Shown here: positions 15,025 through 22,954 of the stretch, piece by piece
Numbering within the stretch: the stretch's first letter is position 1
How the letters are laid out: the number at the start of each line of letters is the position of its first letter
NCBI GenBank assembly: GCA_964411235.1
Contig: CAYPKE010000001.1
Span: 1-43,284, forward strand
Direction of reading: 5' to 3'
From: JAAYKM01 sp964411235
Lineage (GTDB): Bacteria > Desulfobacterota > Syntrophia > Syntrophales > JAAYKM01
Length of the DNA stretch: 43,284 nucleotides
Translations under genes and position numbers: made by a program
Notes under the pieces: generated by a model
Databases searched by the model: none
What the model was told of the DNA's origin: nothing
Seen by the model: the letters and a program-made list of their open reading frames with translations, nothing else

Positions 15025-15630
15025 TTAAAGCGAAACTGGTGATTGCAAATGTCGACACAGGGTCTTCGTGTCCAGAATATGGGCGAAGCCGTAGGCCAGG
15101 TTTTTGAGGGAGGCGATATGAAGCTCCTCCGCCACCGCCGCCGTGGCGTCGGAAAGAAAAAAGACACGGTAGTCCCTCATGAAGGCGTCCCGTGCCGTTG
15201 TTTCACAGCAGCAGTTGGTAAGTAAGCCGCAAATAATGACGTCTTCAACGCCCCATTGATGCAGCACGTCATCCAGTTTCGTCTGGAAAAAAGCGCTGTA
15301 GCGATTCTTCTCGATCACCACTTCACCTGGCTGGGGGGAGAGAGAGGCAATAAGTTGCCATCCCGGACTGTTGCAATGAATGGCCTGTCCCCACCACGGT
15401 ACCAGGCGTCCACCGTCTTTGACCGAGTCCGCGTGGCCGTGACGTGTAAATAGAACACGGATGCCTGCGGTGCGGCAGGCGTTAATGACGGATGCCACCT
15501 GATGAAGAATCGTTTCGGCGATCGAAACGAAATGCTCCTGCATGTCGATTACCAGCAGCGCGGCTTTGCCTAGATCGGGCAAAGCTTGGCGGTTGTACAT
15601 GTCCACGTCGGGAAGATAGGTCCGTTCCAT
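15025..15630 (-). CDS. isochorismatase-family cysteine hydrolase
   Basis: A 201-residue protein of the isochorismatase-like fold. The expected catalytic triad is visible: Asp29 in ALLVIDMQEHF, Lys108 in VIEKNRYSAF, and Cys141 in GLLTNCCCETTARDA. A cis-peptide region (GLLT-N-C) is as in the family. Three Cys in a row is unusual but leaves the alignment unambiguous. Members act on amides or isochorismate; no neighbour identifies the substrate. The gene lies between bactofilin (47 bases upstream) and the DNA methyltransferase. Confidence 0.85.
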   Translation of the reverse strand: MERTYLPDVDMYNRQALPDLGKAALLVIDMQEHFVSIAETILHQVASVINACRTAGIRVLFTRHGHADSVKDGGRLVPWWGQAIHCNSPGWQLIASLSPQPGEVVIEKNRYSAFFQTKLDDVLHQWGVEDVIICGLLTNCCCETTARDAFMRDYRVFFLSDATAAVAEELHIASLKNLAYGFAHILDTKTLCRHLQSPVSL

Positions 15631-15677
15631 GCGGGGGTGCTCCTGATGAAGGCCAGTCCGATTGAAACCACCGGATT

Positions 15678-16055
15678 TCAGGACTCGCAGCTTTGAGATT
15701 GGAGGTGGATGACATTATCCTCATGTTTGGACATGGAGGATCGGCCGTCGAATAGGCCGCCTTCAGCGATTGTTAATTTGGCTGCCTGAATATCACCCGT
15801 TACCCGTCCCTTGACCTCGATTTCCACGATTTCCTTCGCTTCGATCGTGCCTGTCAGCTGTCCGCCGATGACGACACCCCGGGCGATGACGTTGCCGTTG
15901 ACGGAAGAATGTTCCCCGAGGATCACCCAATCCGCCGTGATGTTTCCCTCCAGTTGGCCGTCGATCCGCAGGGTCCCTTTTGAATCGATATCTCCCCTGA
16001 GGAATGATCCGGAGCCGATAAACGATTCCAGTTTCTTGGTGTTTCTGTGAAACAT
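15678..16055 (-). CDS. bactofilin family cytoskeletal protein
   Basis: A 125-residue protein with the bactofilin beta-helix: FIGSGSFLRGDIDSKGTLRIDGQLEGNI (about residues 12-39), then repeats of G-x-V/I-x-G ending in KLTIAEGGLFDGRSSM. Bactofilins polymerise without nucleotide and organise the cell wall or motility structures. It begins directly after the stop of the M23 peptidase gene (TAA then ATG), and this pairing is a common arrangement, with the bactofilin directing the peptidase. The last about 15 residues (KHEDNVIHLQSQSCES) are an unstructured tail. Confidence 0.9.
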   Translation of the reverse strand: MFHRNTKKLESFIGSGSFLRGDIDSKGTLRIDGQLEGNITADWVILGEHSSVNGNVIARGVVIGGQLTGTIEAKEIVEIEVKGRVTGDIQAAKLTIAEGGLFDGRSSMSKHEDNVIHLQSQSCES

Positions 16056-16901
16056 TTACGAGCCTCCCGTAACATATTGGAATGGATTGACTGCTTGACC
16101 GTATTTCCAGATCTCGTAATGGACGTGGGGACCGGTCGAATTTCCCGTCGACCCGACATAACCGATGACCTCCCCCCTTTTGACTTTCTGACTCAGCTTG
16201 ACCAGATTTTGCTTGTTGTGGGCGAAAAACGTTGCGTAACCGCGACCGTGTTCCAGGACGATCAGGTTCCCGTTGGCGCCACTCCGACCGGAAAAACTTA
16301 CAATACCATCAGCGGTCGCTAAGATGGGGGTTCCCGCGGGGGCGGCCAGATCGATTCCCGAATGAAATTCCTTATGTCGATGCCCGGGCTTGGTTCTCAT
16401 GCCGTAGCGAGAGGAAATGTACCCTTCGACAGGAAACCCCCTGGGCGTGGAAAGGTGGATATCTCGTTGCTCGTGAAGGTAATCCTTGATTTCGACCACC
16501 GTTTCGATGGTGGTTTGAATTTGTAATTTTAATTTTTCCAGATCGATCGAGCCGCTGTCAGGCGGATCCATACTTTCAAGCACTTCCTGTTTTGTTTCCA
16601 GTGAAAAAAGCCGCTTGAAGGTGATTTTGTCCTGTTCGAGTGAAGCAACCAAGCGGTTGATTTCGCTGAATTCCCTTCCGTATTGACTTACCTGGTCCTG
16701 GAGACGATAGTATTCCACCGTTCGGACGGCCATGGAAAAGACGGAGGCGACGCCGAGACAAGACAGAACCAGCACTGTCAGAATGACCATGAAAGGAATC
16801 TTCAGGTTGACGGGCCTGGTTTTGCTGTGGGGAATCAGCATGATGGTAATCGGTGTAAAAACCTTTTTCCCCCATCCCCTCATTTTGCGAAAGTTCAGCA
16901 C
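16056..16901 (-). CDS. M23 family metallopeptidase (LytM domain), membrane-anchored
   Basis: A 281-residue cell-wall peptidase. One membrane segment at about 36-58 is preceded by a cationic N-terminus (MRGWGKKVFT). A coiled coil at about 64-145 follows, then the M23 domain. Zinc ligands and catalytic residues are all present: His180 and Asp184 (EFHSGIDLAAPAGTPI), and His228 (FFAHN), with His259 and His261 in GPHVHYEIW. It should cleave peptidoglycan cross-links in the periplasm. It stands first in a group with bactofilin, which fits cell-shape control. Its start overlaps nothing; the 536-base region to the right is its upstream region. Confidence 0.93.
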   Translation of the reverse strand: MLNFRKMRGWGKKVFTPITIMLIPHSKTRPVNLKIPFMVILTVLVLSCLGVASVFSMAVRTVEYYRLQDQVSQYGREFSEINRLVASLEQDKITFKRLFSLETKQEVLESMDPPDSGSIDLEKLKLQIQTTIETVVEIKDYLHEQRDIHLSTPRGFPVEGYISSRYGMRTKPGHRHKEFHSGIDLAAPAGTPILATADGIVSFSGRSGANGNLIVLEHGRGYATFFAHNKQNLVKLSQKVKRGEVIGYVGSTGNSTGPHVHYEIWKYGQAVNPFQYVTGGS

Positions 16902-17437
16902 ATTGACCTCCTATCCGAATGCGCGGCCCGTGAGCCGTCAATTCGAGTTGATGAAAGTGATGTGTATGAAGCCTTCCCCGGAAATTCTTGATTGCGCGAT
17001 CCTGAGGTCCACAGCGGCAAGAAAATGATGTTCAGGTCAATCATATTGCAAAGAATAATTCAAGTCTTTTAATGCCCCGGAAGTGTAATAAAAGTTTCCG
17101 TTGCAATGCGGTTGTTGAAGGAAAAGAAAACATGACCGCTTTTTAACGGCCTTCGCAGGACAAAAGGAATAATTTCACATCTGGGTTTGATGATCGTGAC
17201 CCCTTTCCCCTGCAGCCTTGCATTATTGAGCCGGGTACACACCGGAAATCAGGAAACCGTGAAAGAAAGCACCTCGATCTTGCCGGTCATGGGCATCACG
17301 GTCTGTCTCTCTTACTTGGTCCTTAAGCAATGCGAGTCGTGCAATTCCATTGACAGGCATCTTGCCTTCTCATATATTGGGCAAAATTGTTCAGCCCTTT
17401 GTGAGGGCCCTTCCCCCGAAGATCAGGTAAAAGCGGT
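16902..17437. other. 536-bp divergent intergenic region
   Basis: No gene is supported here between the M23 peptidase (left, minus) and aguB (right, plus). It is somewhat AT-richer than its surroundings. A clear sigma-70 promoter for aguB lies at 17350-17378. Short frames inside (for example 17187-17441) have no ribosome site or recognisable composition. I found no convincing promoter for the M23 side, and no tRNA-like fold. Confidence 0.6.
17350..17378 (+). promoter_or_regulatory. sigma-70 promoter for aguB-aguA
   Basis: TTGACA at 17350-17355, a 17-base spacer, and TATATT at 17373-17378 (five of six). Start of transcription near 17385 gives a leader of about 53 bases before 17438. Confidence 0.8.
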
Positions 17438-18322
17438 ATGACGGCGTCAAGAAGAATCAAGGTCGGTATGGTCCAGGCAGCCTGTGTGGCGGACACCGAA
17501 GCGAACATGGGCAAGGCTGTGGCGGGTATACGCCGGGCAGCCGACGGCGGGGCCCGGATTGTCTGTCTGCAGGAGCTTTTCCGCTCTCTTTATTTTTGCG
17601 TTTCAGAGGATTATGCTCCGTTTGGTCTTGCCGAGAGCGTACCAGGACCGACGACGGAACAACTGCAGGGCTTGGCGAAAGAACTGGGCGTCGTCATTGT
17701 CGCCTCCCTTTTCGAAAAGCGCACTGCAGGTCTTTATCATAACACCGCCGCCGTCATCGACGCCGATGGCGCCTACCTGGGCAAATACCGGAAAATGCAC
17801 ATACCCGACGATCCCTCCTTCTATGAGAAGTTTTATTTCACGCCCGGTGACCTGGGGTTCAGAACCTTCAAAACACAAGCGGGGACCCTCGGGGTGCTGA
17901 TCTGCTGGGACCAGTGGTATCCGGAGGCGGCGCGGCTGTCCGCCCTCATGGGGGCCGAAGTGATTTTTTATCCGACGGCAATCGGTTGGGCGGACGGCGA
18001 AGATGCGCAAGTTTGCCGGAGCCAGTACGATGCCTGGCGGACGATACAGAGGGCCCACGCCATTGCCAACGGTATTCCCATCGTTTCGGTCAATCGTGTG
18101 GGAAAAGAAGGCAACATCACCTTCTGGGGCGCATCTTTTGCCGCCGATACTCTGGGGGAAGTGGTCTGCCAGTTGTCACACGATACGGACGAGGTGGCCG
18201 TGTTCGAAATCGATCTCGGGAAATCCGATGAAACACGCAAACACTGGCCTTTTCTCCGAGACCGCCGTATCGACGCCTATAAAGGCATTACCCGGCGCTT
18301 TATCGATAACGCTTCCGAATGA
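17438..18322 (+). CDS. aguB: N-carbamoylputrescine amidase
   Basis: Nitrilase-superfamily enzyme that hydrolyses N-carbamoylputrescine to putrescine, CO2 and ammonia. It has 294 residues, as expected. The catalytic Glu46 (CLQELF), Lys119 (KYRKMHIPDD) and Cys156 (ICWDQWYPE) are present, and KMHIPDDPSFYEKFYFTPGD is specific to this branch. It overlaps the agmatine deiminase gene that follows by four bases (ATGA), so the two enzymes of agmatine to putrescine are made together. Transcription probably starts at the promoter 60-90 bases upstream. Confidence 0.95.
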   Translation: MTASRRIKVGMVQAACVADTEANMGKAVAGIRRAADGGARIVCLQELFRSLYFCVSEDYAPFGLAESVPGPTTEQLQGLAKELGVVIVASLFEKRTAGLYHNTAAVIDADGAYLGKYRKMHIPDDPSFYEKFYFTPGDLGFRTFKTQAGTLGVLICWDQWYPEAARLSALMGAEVIFYPTAIGWADGEDAQVCRSQYDAWRTIQRAHAIANGIPIVSVNRVGKEGNITFWGASFAADTLGEVVCQLSHDTDEVAVFEIDLGKSDETRKHWPFLRDRRIDAYKGITRRFIDNASE

Positions 18323-19380
18323 TGATCTACCGGGAAACCCCCAGCAAGCTCGGCTATCGCTTTCCTGCGGAGTGGGAACCTCAGCAGGCAACTTGGTTTT
18401 CCTGGCCCCACAAGGAGGAATCCTGGCCGGGTCGTTTCGAACGGATTCCCGAAGTATTTACGGAAATCATCAAAGTCCTGGCTGCCTTTCAGGATGTGAA
18501 TATCAATGTTGTCGACCGGACCATGCATGACGACGTGATGAAGAGGCTTGACAACGCCGGCGTCGAAATGGAGCGGGTTACCCTTTACGAGATACCGACG
18601 GACGATGCCTGGTGCCGGGACCACGGCCCGGCATTTGTCGTCAACGCGGCAGCCCGGGAAGCTTTGGCGGTGATTGACTGGGGATACAATGCCTGGGGCG
18701 GCAAATATCCGCCGTATGACCAGGATGATGCCGTTCCCACCCGGGTGGCCGAGCTGCGGCGGTTGCCTCTTTTTTATCCCGGTATCATCATGGAGGGGGG
18801 ATCGATCGATGTGAACGGGTCCGGGTGTCTTCTGACCAGCACCTCCTGTCTGCTGAATCCGAATCGCAATCCCAATCTGGACAGGGACCGGATCGAGTGG
18901 TACCTGCGGGAATATTACCATGTGGAAAAGATCCTCTGGGTGGACGAAGGCATTGCGGGCGACGATACGGACGGCCATATTGACGATACCGCCCGCTTTG
19001 TCAATCCCACAACGATTGTGGCTGTGGTCGAGGAAAACAGAAGAGACGAAAATTATGCCCCCCTGCAGAGAAACCTGAAACAGTTGAAGGCCATGAGAGA
19101 TACATCGGGGAATGCTTTCCGCATTGTGGAATTGCCGATGCCCCGGCCTATTTCTTTTGAAGGTCAGCGGGTCCCCGCCAGCTATGCCAATTTTCTGATC
19201 GCCAATGGCGCGGTCCTTGTTCCGACTTTTCGGGATCGAAATGATCCGGCAGCCCTGGCTGTTCTGAAGGATCTGTTTCCGGAGAGAGCGGTGATCGGTA
19301 TCGATTGCTATGACCTGGTCTGGGGACTGGGTACCCTCCACTGTATCAGCCAGCAGGAACCTCGGGTGAGAAAGCATTAG
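18319..19380 (+). CDS. aguA: agmatine deiminase
   Basis: Converts agmatine to N-carbamoylputrescine and ammonia. It has 353 residues, a normal length. Characteristic blocks are WEPQQATWFSWPHKEESWPG near the N-terminus, DDAWCRDHGPAFVV, MEGGSIDVNGSGCLLTS, and the DDTDGHIDDTARFV segment of the guanidino-modifying fold. The catalytic Cys342 lies in GTLHCISQQEP. It begins within the aguB stop codon; a second ATG is at 18322. With aguB it provides the arginine-decarboxylase-derived route to polyamines. Confidence 0.96.
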   Translation: MMIYRETPSKLGYRFPAEWEPQQATWFSWPHKEESWPGRFERIPEVFTEIIKVLAAFQDVNINVVDRTMHDDVMKRLDNAGVEMERVTLYEIPTDDAWCRDHGPAFVVNAAAREALAVIDWGYNAWGGKYPPYDQDDAVPTRVAELRRLPLFYPGIIMEGGSIDVNGSGCLLTSTSCLLNPNRNPNLDRDRIEWYLREYYHVEKILWVDEGIAGDDTDGHIDDTARFVNPTTIVAVVEENRRDENYAPLQRNLKQLKAMRDTSGNAFRIVELPMPRPISFEGQRVPASYANFLIANGAVLVPTFRDRNDPAALAVLKDLFPERAVIGIDCYDLVWGLGTLHCISQQEPRVRKH

Positions 19381-19459
19381 GACCACGGCTTTGCTTGGAA
19401 AAAGATGTGAGCATATGGATCAGGGGGGTACGGCTGGGCCTGGAACCGGGAGGAGAGAC

Positions 19460-21223
19460 ATGACGAACGGACAAAAGACAAGGAAGGGGTGCGTTGGCTT
19501 CGGTTTTGTTTTCCTGGTTCTGTGGGTCTGGCTTATGCCCTCATCCGTCCAGAGCCGGGATTACAGGTTTACGGACGCCCATTTGCATTATGTCAATTAT
19601 GTCCTTCAGTCCCAGGGGTTTCAGAACCTCTTCGCGGAAATGGACGCAAACCGGATTGAACGCGCCGTAATATTCGGCCTGGGATACGGTATTTCCTGGC
19701 CCGATATCAGGGCTTATCGTGTCCGGCATTACACGGACCCCCGAACAGGAACGGATTATACGCCGCCGGTGTATTTCACGAAGGCGGGTGATTTCAGGCT
19801 GCTCATGGATTACGGGAAGCTTGCCCCTCAGCTGAAAGCCCGGATTTATCCGTTTCTGCAGGCGATCGACGTTACGGACCGCAATGAGATTTATTACGTT
19901 CGGGATATGTTCATGAACCACCCGGAACTCTGCGGCATCGGTGAACTCATGATGCGCCAGGGTGAGCTGAACCGCCTGACGCCTTTGATGCCGACGGGCA
20001 ATAGCGTGGCGCTAAGCCCCATCCTGGATTTCGCGGCGGCCAACCGGATGCCTGTCATCTTCCACCAGAATCTTGGTGAGGAGGCGTCCGGCGACCCGGA
20101 AGAACCGGCCGATCCGATCTACCTGAAAGAAATCACGGATCTGCTGACGCGTCACCCGGAAACGGTTCTGATCTGGGCGCATGCGGGTCTCAGCCGGAAT
20201 CTTTATGTGAAAGACCATCTGGTTTTGCTCCGGAGACTTTTAGCTGCCCATCCGACTCTCTATTTCGACCTTTCCTGGATCGTGGTCGAAAACAGCATTT
20301 TACGGGATATCAGGGGATGGGCCGATTTGATCATGGATTATCCGGACCGCTTTATGCTCGGGTCCGACAAGCTCGGCAGCTTCCGGTCGAGAACGGCGCA
20401 ACGGTTGCCGGATGACTGGTCGGTCCTTTTATCGTCTCACGCGGCCGATATCGGCCTTGGGGAGACGATGAGGAGGTTTACGCCCCTTTTAAGAGAGATC
20501 GATCAACGGCGTGACGGACAGGCTGTTTCCGATATGATCGCGTTTCGTAATATCAACTGGCTTCTGAGTCTCATCAGGGGCGGCTGCAAAACAGGAAAGC
20601 CTGTTACGGACCCCTGGAGGGGAGGCGACCCCTGGCGTGACGCCCGCTATGCGAGACCTGTCATGAGCTTGAAGCTGACAACCGGCAATATTCTTCCGAT
20701 CAGTGTTCATGCCAACTACGCCAACCTGGCGGAAGACTTTCCGACGAAATATTACAGTTGGAAAGAAACACACGCATACGAAGGCACAGCGGTGCAAGTC
20801 ACCATCCCCAAGGGTGATCAGAAGATCGGTGTGGGCCTCTTTGCGAAACCTGGCTTTCGCCATTACCTTGGAACCGTCGAGGAATCGAAGACCATCAACG
20901 CAGAGGTGCAATCGCTGGTGCTGATTGAAAGCTGGGAGGGGGCGTTCCGATACCGGACCAGCGGCAAGATTTTTTATCCCAGCGGCAACTGGCCGGAGGT
21001 GCCATGGTGGGAGGTTGAAGCGGAAACACCCGATATGATTGACGCCGCCAGGGTGCCGCAAGGAAAACGTCTTCTCCTCTACGGGGAGCCCTATTTCCAG
21101 GGTAGCATCCTGCGAAGTATCCCCGCGACAAACGGACAATTCGAAGAATTGGGGGACCTTGCCGGTAAGGTGCAATCCTTCCAATTCCTGCCCGCCGAAA
21201 AAATGGCCGACGTTTCGCGCTGA
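19460..21223 (+). CDS. secreted amidohydrolase-2-type metal-dependent hydrolase with extra C-terminal domain
   Basis: A 587-residue exported protein. A signal peptide (residues 1-32, KGCVGFGFVFLVLWVWLMPSSVQS) is followed by DYRFTDAHLHYV, where the D-x-H-x-H metal motif of TIM-barrel amidohydrolases lies at about 36-42. Downstream, PVIFHQNLGEE, LIWAHAGLSRN and FMLGSDKLGS supply the later metal and catalytic His/Asp positions. Residues beyond about 400 form a second domain (about 170 residues, Trp- and Tyr-rich, beta-like: YANLAEDFPTKYYSW, then LYGEPYFQGSIL) not found in the simple family. ATG 19460 was chosen for the excellent gggaggagag and the signal peptide; an extension to 19391 would spoil it. 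Substrate unknown. Its convergent neighbour is a DUF1329 protein. Confidence 0.8.
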   Translation: MTNGQKTRKGCVGFGFVFLVLWVWLMPSSVQSRDYRFTDAHLHYVNYVLQSQGFQNLFAEMDANRIERAVIFGLGYGISWPDIRAYRVRHYTDPRTGTDYTPPVYFTKAGDFRLLMDYGKLAPQLKARIYPFLQAIDVTDRNEIYYVRDMFMNHPELCGIGELMMRQGELNRLTPLMPTGNSVALSPILDFAAANRMPVIFHQNLGEEASGDPEEPADPIYLKEITDLLTRHPETVLIWAHAGLSRNLYVKDHLVLLRRLLAAHPTLYFDLSWIVVENSILRDIRGWADLIMDYPDRFMLGSDKLGSFRSRTAQRLPDDWSVLLSSHAADIGLGETMRRFTPLLREIDQRRDGQAVSDMIAFRNINWLLSLIRGGCKTGKPVTDPWRGGDPWRDARYARPVMSLKLTTGNILPISVHANYANLAEDFPTKYYSWKETHAYEGTAVQVTIPKGDQKIGVGLFAKPGFRHYLGTVEESKTINAEVQSLVLIESWEGAFRYRTSGKIFYPSGNWPEVPWWEVEAETPDMIDAARVPQGKRLLLYGEPYFQGSILRSIPATNGQFEELGDLAGKVQSFQFLPAEKMADVSR

Positions 21224-21316
21224 GAGGCCAAATGCCGATTCCCTGGGGTGTTGACCTTTTTTATGCCGCTCCGGCGATCCATGAACCGAAGAGGCTGTTT
21301 CCCTTCCGTTCCATTC

Positions 21317-22714
21317 CTAATGGCCGTAGCGCTGCAGGTATTTTGTGGAAAACCTTTCCGCGGAAAAGCCCACGTTGAACTTCCGATGGGGGAGATCGAT
21401 GTGCCAGGGCGAAGCATGGTCTTTCAGATGGTCGTAACTGTAGAAGTTCGTTTCATAGTGCGACAGCAAATCAAGCACACGGCCATCGCCGTACCCGTAG
21501 AAATAATTCTGCGTGGTTTTCCACAGTCGGCCCTGAAGGTCGTAGGCGTCGGCAAGGCCGCTCTTCCAGCAGCCTCCCAGGACCCACAGCACCTTTTTGC
21601 TGTAAACCCCGCATTCGGCATCGGTTTTCGGTGTGGCTTCGATGACGAAAACATTGGGCCAGAGTCTCCAGTTTGCCCGGGGAAATTTCTCGCCCACTGA
21701 GGTCGGCATGCGTCTCTGGGCGGCTCTGTTTTCCGTGATGTAATCGGTCGAAAAAAGGGTGGTCAGCTTCGGCTGGATGCCGATCAGTTTCCAGTTCCAG
21801 CGGGCGACGGGAACGTCAAGGGTCCTGAAATCGCCGATTGAAGAGTCCGAGCCGACGAAGGCATCGAAGCGCTGTGCACTGGTAACACGGCGGATTCTTC
21901 TCATCATGGGGATGTAGGTAAAAGAATCATCGGTCTTGTTCTGGTCGTTGTAGCGGTATGTCAGGTTGCCGTAGCCCTGCAGGTCCGGGGGCGTCTGCAC
22001 ATACACCAGCTCCTTGAAGAAGACATTCTTCATCTTCGCGTCGTATGCCGGCTTGGGCGAGAGGATCTCCCGACTCGTGAGAAAAATCCTATCCCAGGAC
22101 ATTTCCACCACGCGCTCGCGCTTTCCGTTGCTGCCGACGAAAAACATGTTGACCCAGTCGTGGGTAAAATCATCCCCGTCGTAGACATGCACCTGATTGT
22201 ACCAGGCTTTCAGTGCCGCCTCGGGATCTTGCTCCGTTAGGTCGGGAAAGGGTGTTCCGCCAATCCACCACTCGCCGTCTGTTGTTTTCAGATTGCCGTC
22301 ATAGGCGATGACAGCCTTGCCACGGTTTGCCTGGGTAACCGTACCGTAGAGTTTGGGGACCGGCCAGGGTTTGTAACCGGCGATCACCATTTCCATGCCC
22401 TTTTTGACCATGTTGTAGATTCCGGGGCTGGTCAGATCGATGAGTTCCGTCTTGAACTGGTCGACATTATGTTTGGTAATGACCATCCCCACCTTGATCT
22501 TGCCGTGGGAAACCCTTTCCAACTCACCTGCCGGCAGGGATTTGGCCATGCCTTTGAAATCAAACATGTCCGGATGGCGCTCTAGCCCGACATAACCGGG
22601 AACCCTCGCCTGCTGATCCGTCAGGGCGGAGGAGGGGGCCGGCAGGAGAGCCGTGTACAGCATTAACGAAAGCACCATCACATAGGTCGGCCACCTTTTT
22701 TTGCAAGGAAACAT
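21317..22714 (-). CDS. DUF1329 domain periplasmic/outer-membrane-associated protein
   Basis: A 465-residue exported protein. The start at 22714 is supported by ggaggga ahead of it and a signal peptide ending LPAPSSALT; a longer in-frame start at 22774 would add an implausible N-terminus. Family blocks seen are DQQARVPGYVGLE near the mature start, GVYSKKVLWVLGGCW, LRRIRRVTSAQRFDAFVGSDSS (about 270-295) and DFRTLDVPVARWNWKLIGIQ. DUF1329 is related to LolA/LolB-type lipoprotein-binding folds and often accompanies outer-membrane transport genes. No partner is found here other than the convergent amidohydrolase; function unknown. Confidence 0.85.
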   Translation of the reverse strand: MFPCKKRWPTYVMVLSLMLYTALLPAPSSALTDQQARVPGYVGLERHPDMFDFKGMAKSLPAGELERVSHGKIKVGMVITKHNVDQFKTELIDLTSPGIYNMVKKGMEMVIAGYKPWPVPKLYGTVTQANRGKAVIAYDGNLKTTDGEWWIGGTPFPDLTEQDPEAALKAWYNQVHVYDGDDFTHDWVNMFFVGSNGKRERVVEMSWDRIFLTSREILSPKPAYDAKMKNVFFKELVYVQTPPDLQGYGNLTYRYNDQNKTDDSFTYIPMMRRIRRVTSAQRFDAFVGSDSSIGDFRTLDVPVARWNWKLIGIQPKLTTLFSTDYITENRAAQRRMPTSVGEKFPRANWRLWPNVFVIEATPKTDAECGVYSKKVLWVLGGCWKSGLADAYDLQGRLWKTTQNYFYGYGDGRVLDLLSHYETNFYSYDHLKDHASPWHIDLPHRKFNVGFSAERFSTKYLQRYGH

Positions 22715-22928
22715 TGATTGATTCTCCCTCCCGAAAATATACCATTCGATCCGTTTTTCTGCGGGCCGTTTCACCGTGACAGGTCATTTCGCCGGGATCT
22801 GCCGGGGGCAACCCGACCGGTGAAAAAGTGCCTAAACCTTGCAGAAGTAGGGGAGTCTTGTCAAGAATATTCCGTGATGACATCCGCATTGACCGTGATC
22901 ATGGTGCATCAGTCCTGAGCGGCAGGTT

Positions 22929-22954
22929 AAAAAAAGACAGGAGAAACCCCTGTC
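22929..22954 (-). terminator. intrinsic terminator of the GT39 gene
   Basis: On the minus strand GACAGG, a seven-base loop and CCTGTC form a perfect 6-bp stem followed immediately by seven T (A at 22929-22935 on the plus strand). The stem overlaps the stop codon of the glycosyltransferase gene. It is the clearest intrinsic terminator in the window. Confidence 0.85.

Noticed and set aside
17187..17441. 84-codon plus-strand frame before aguB
   Set aside because: It crosses the aguB promoter and has no ribosome site; the composition is not coding-like.
18277..19386. 369-codon minus-strand ORF
   Set aside because: Mirror of aguA; no motifs.
21224..21316. bidirectional terminator between the convergent amidohydrolase and DUF1329 genes
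   Set aside because: A three-base stem before six T is too weak to call.
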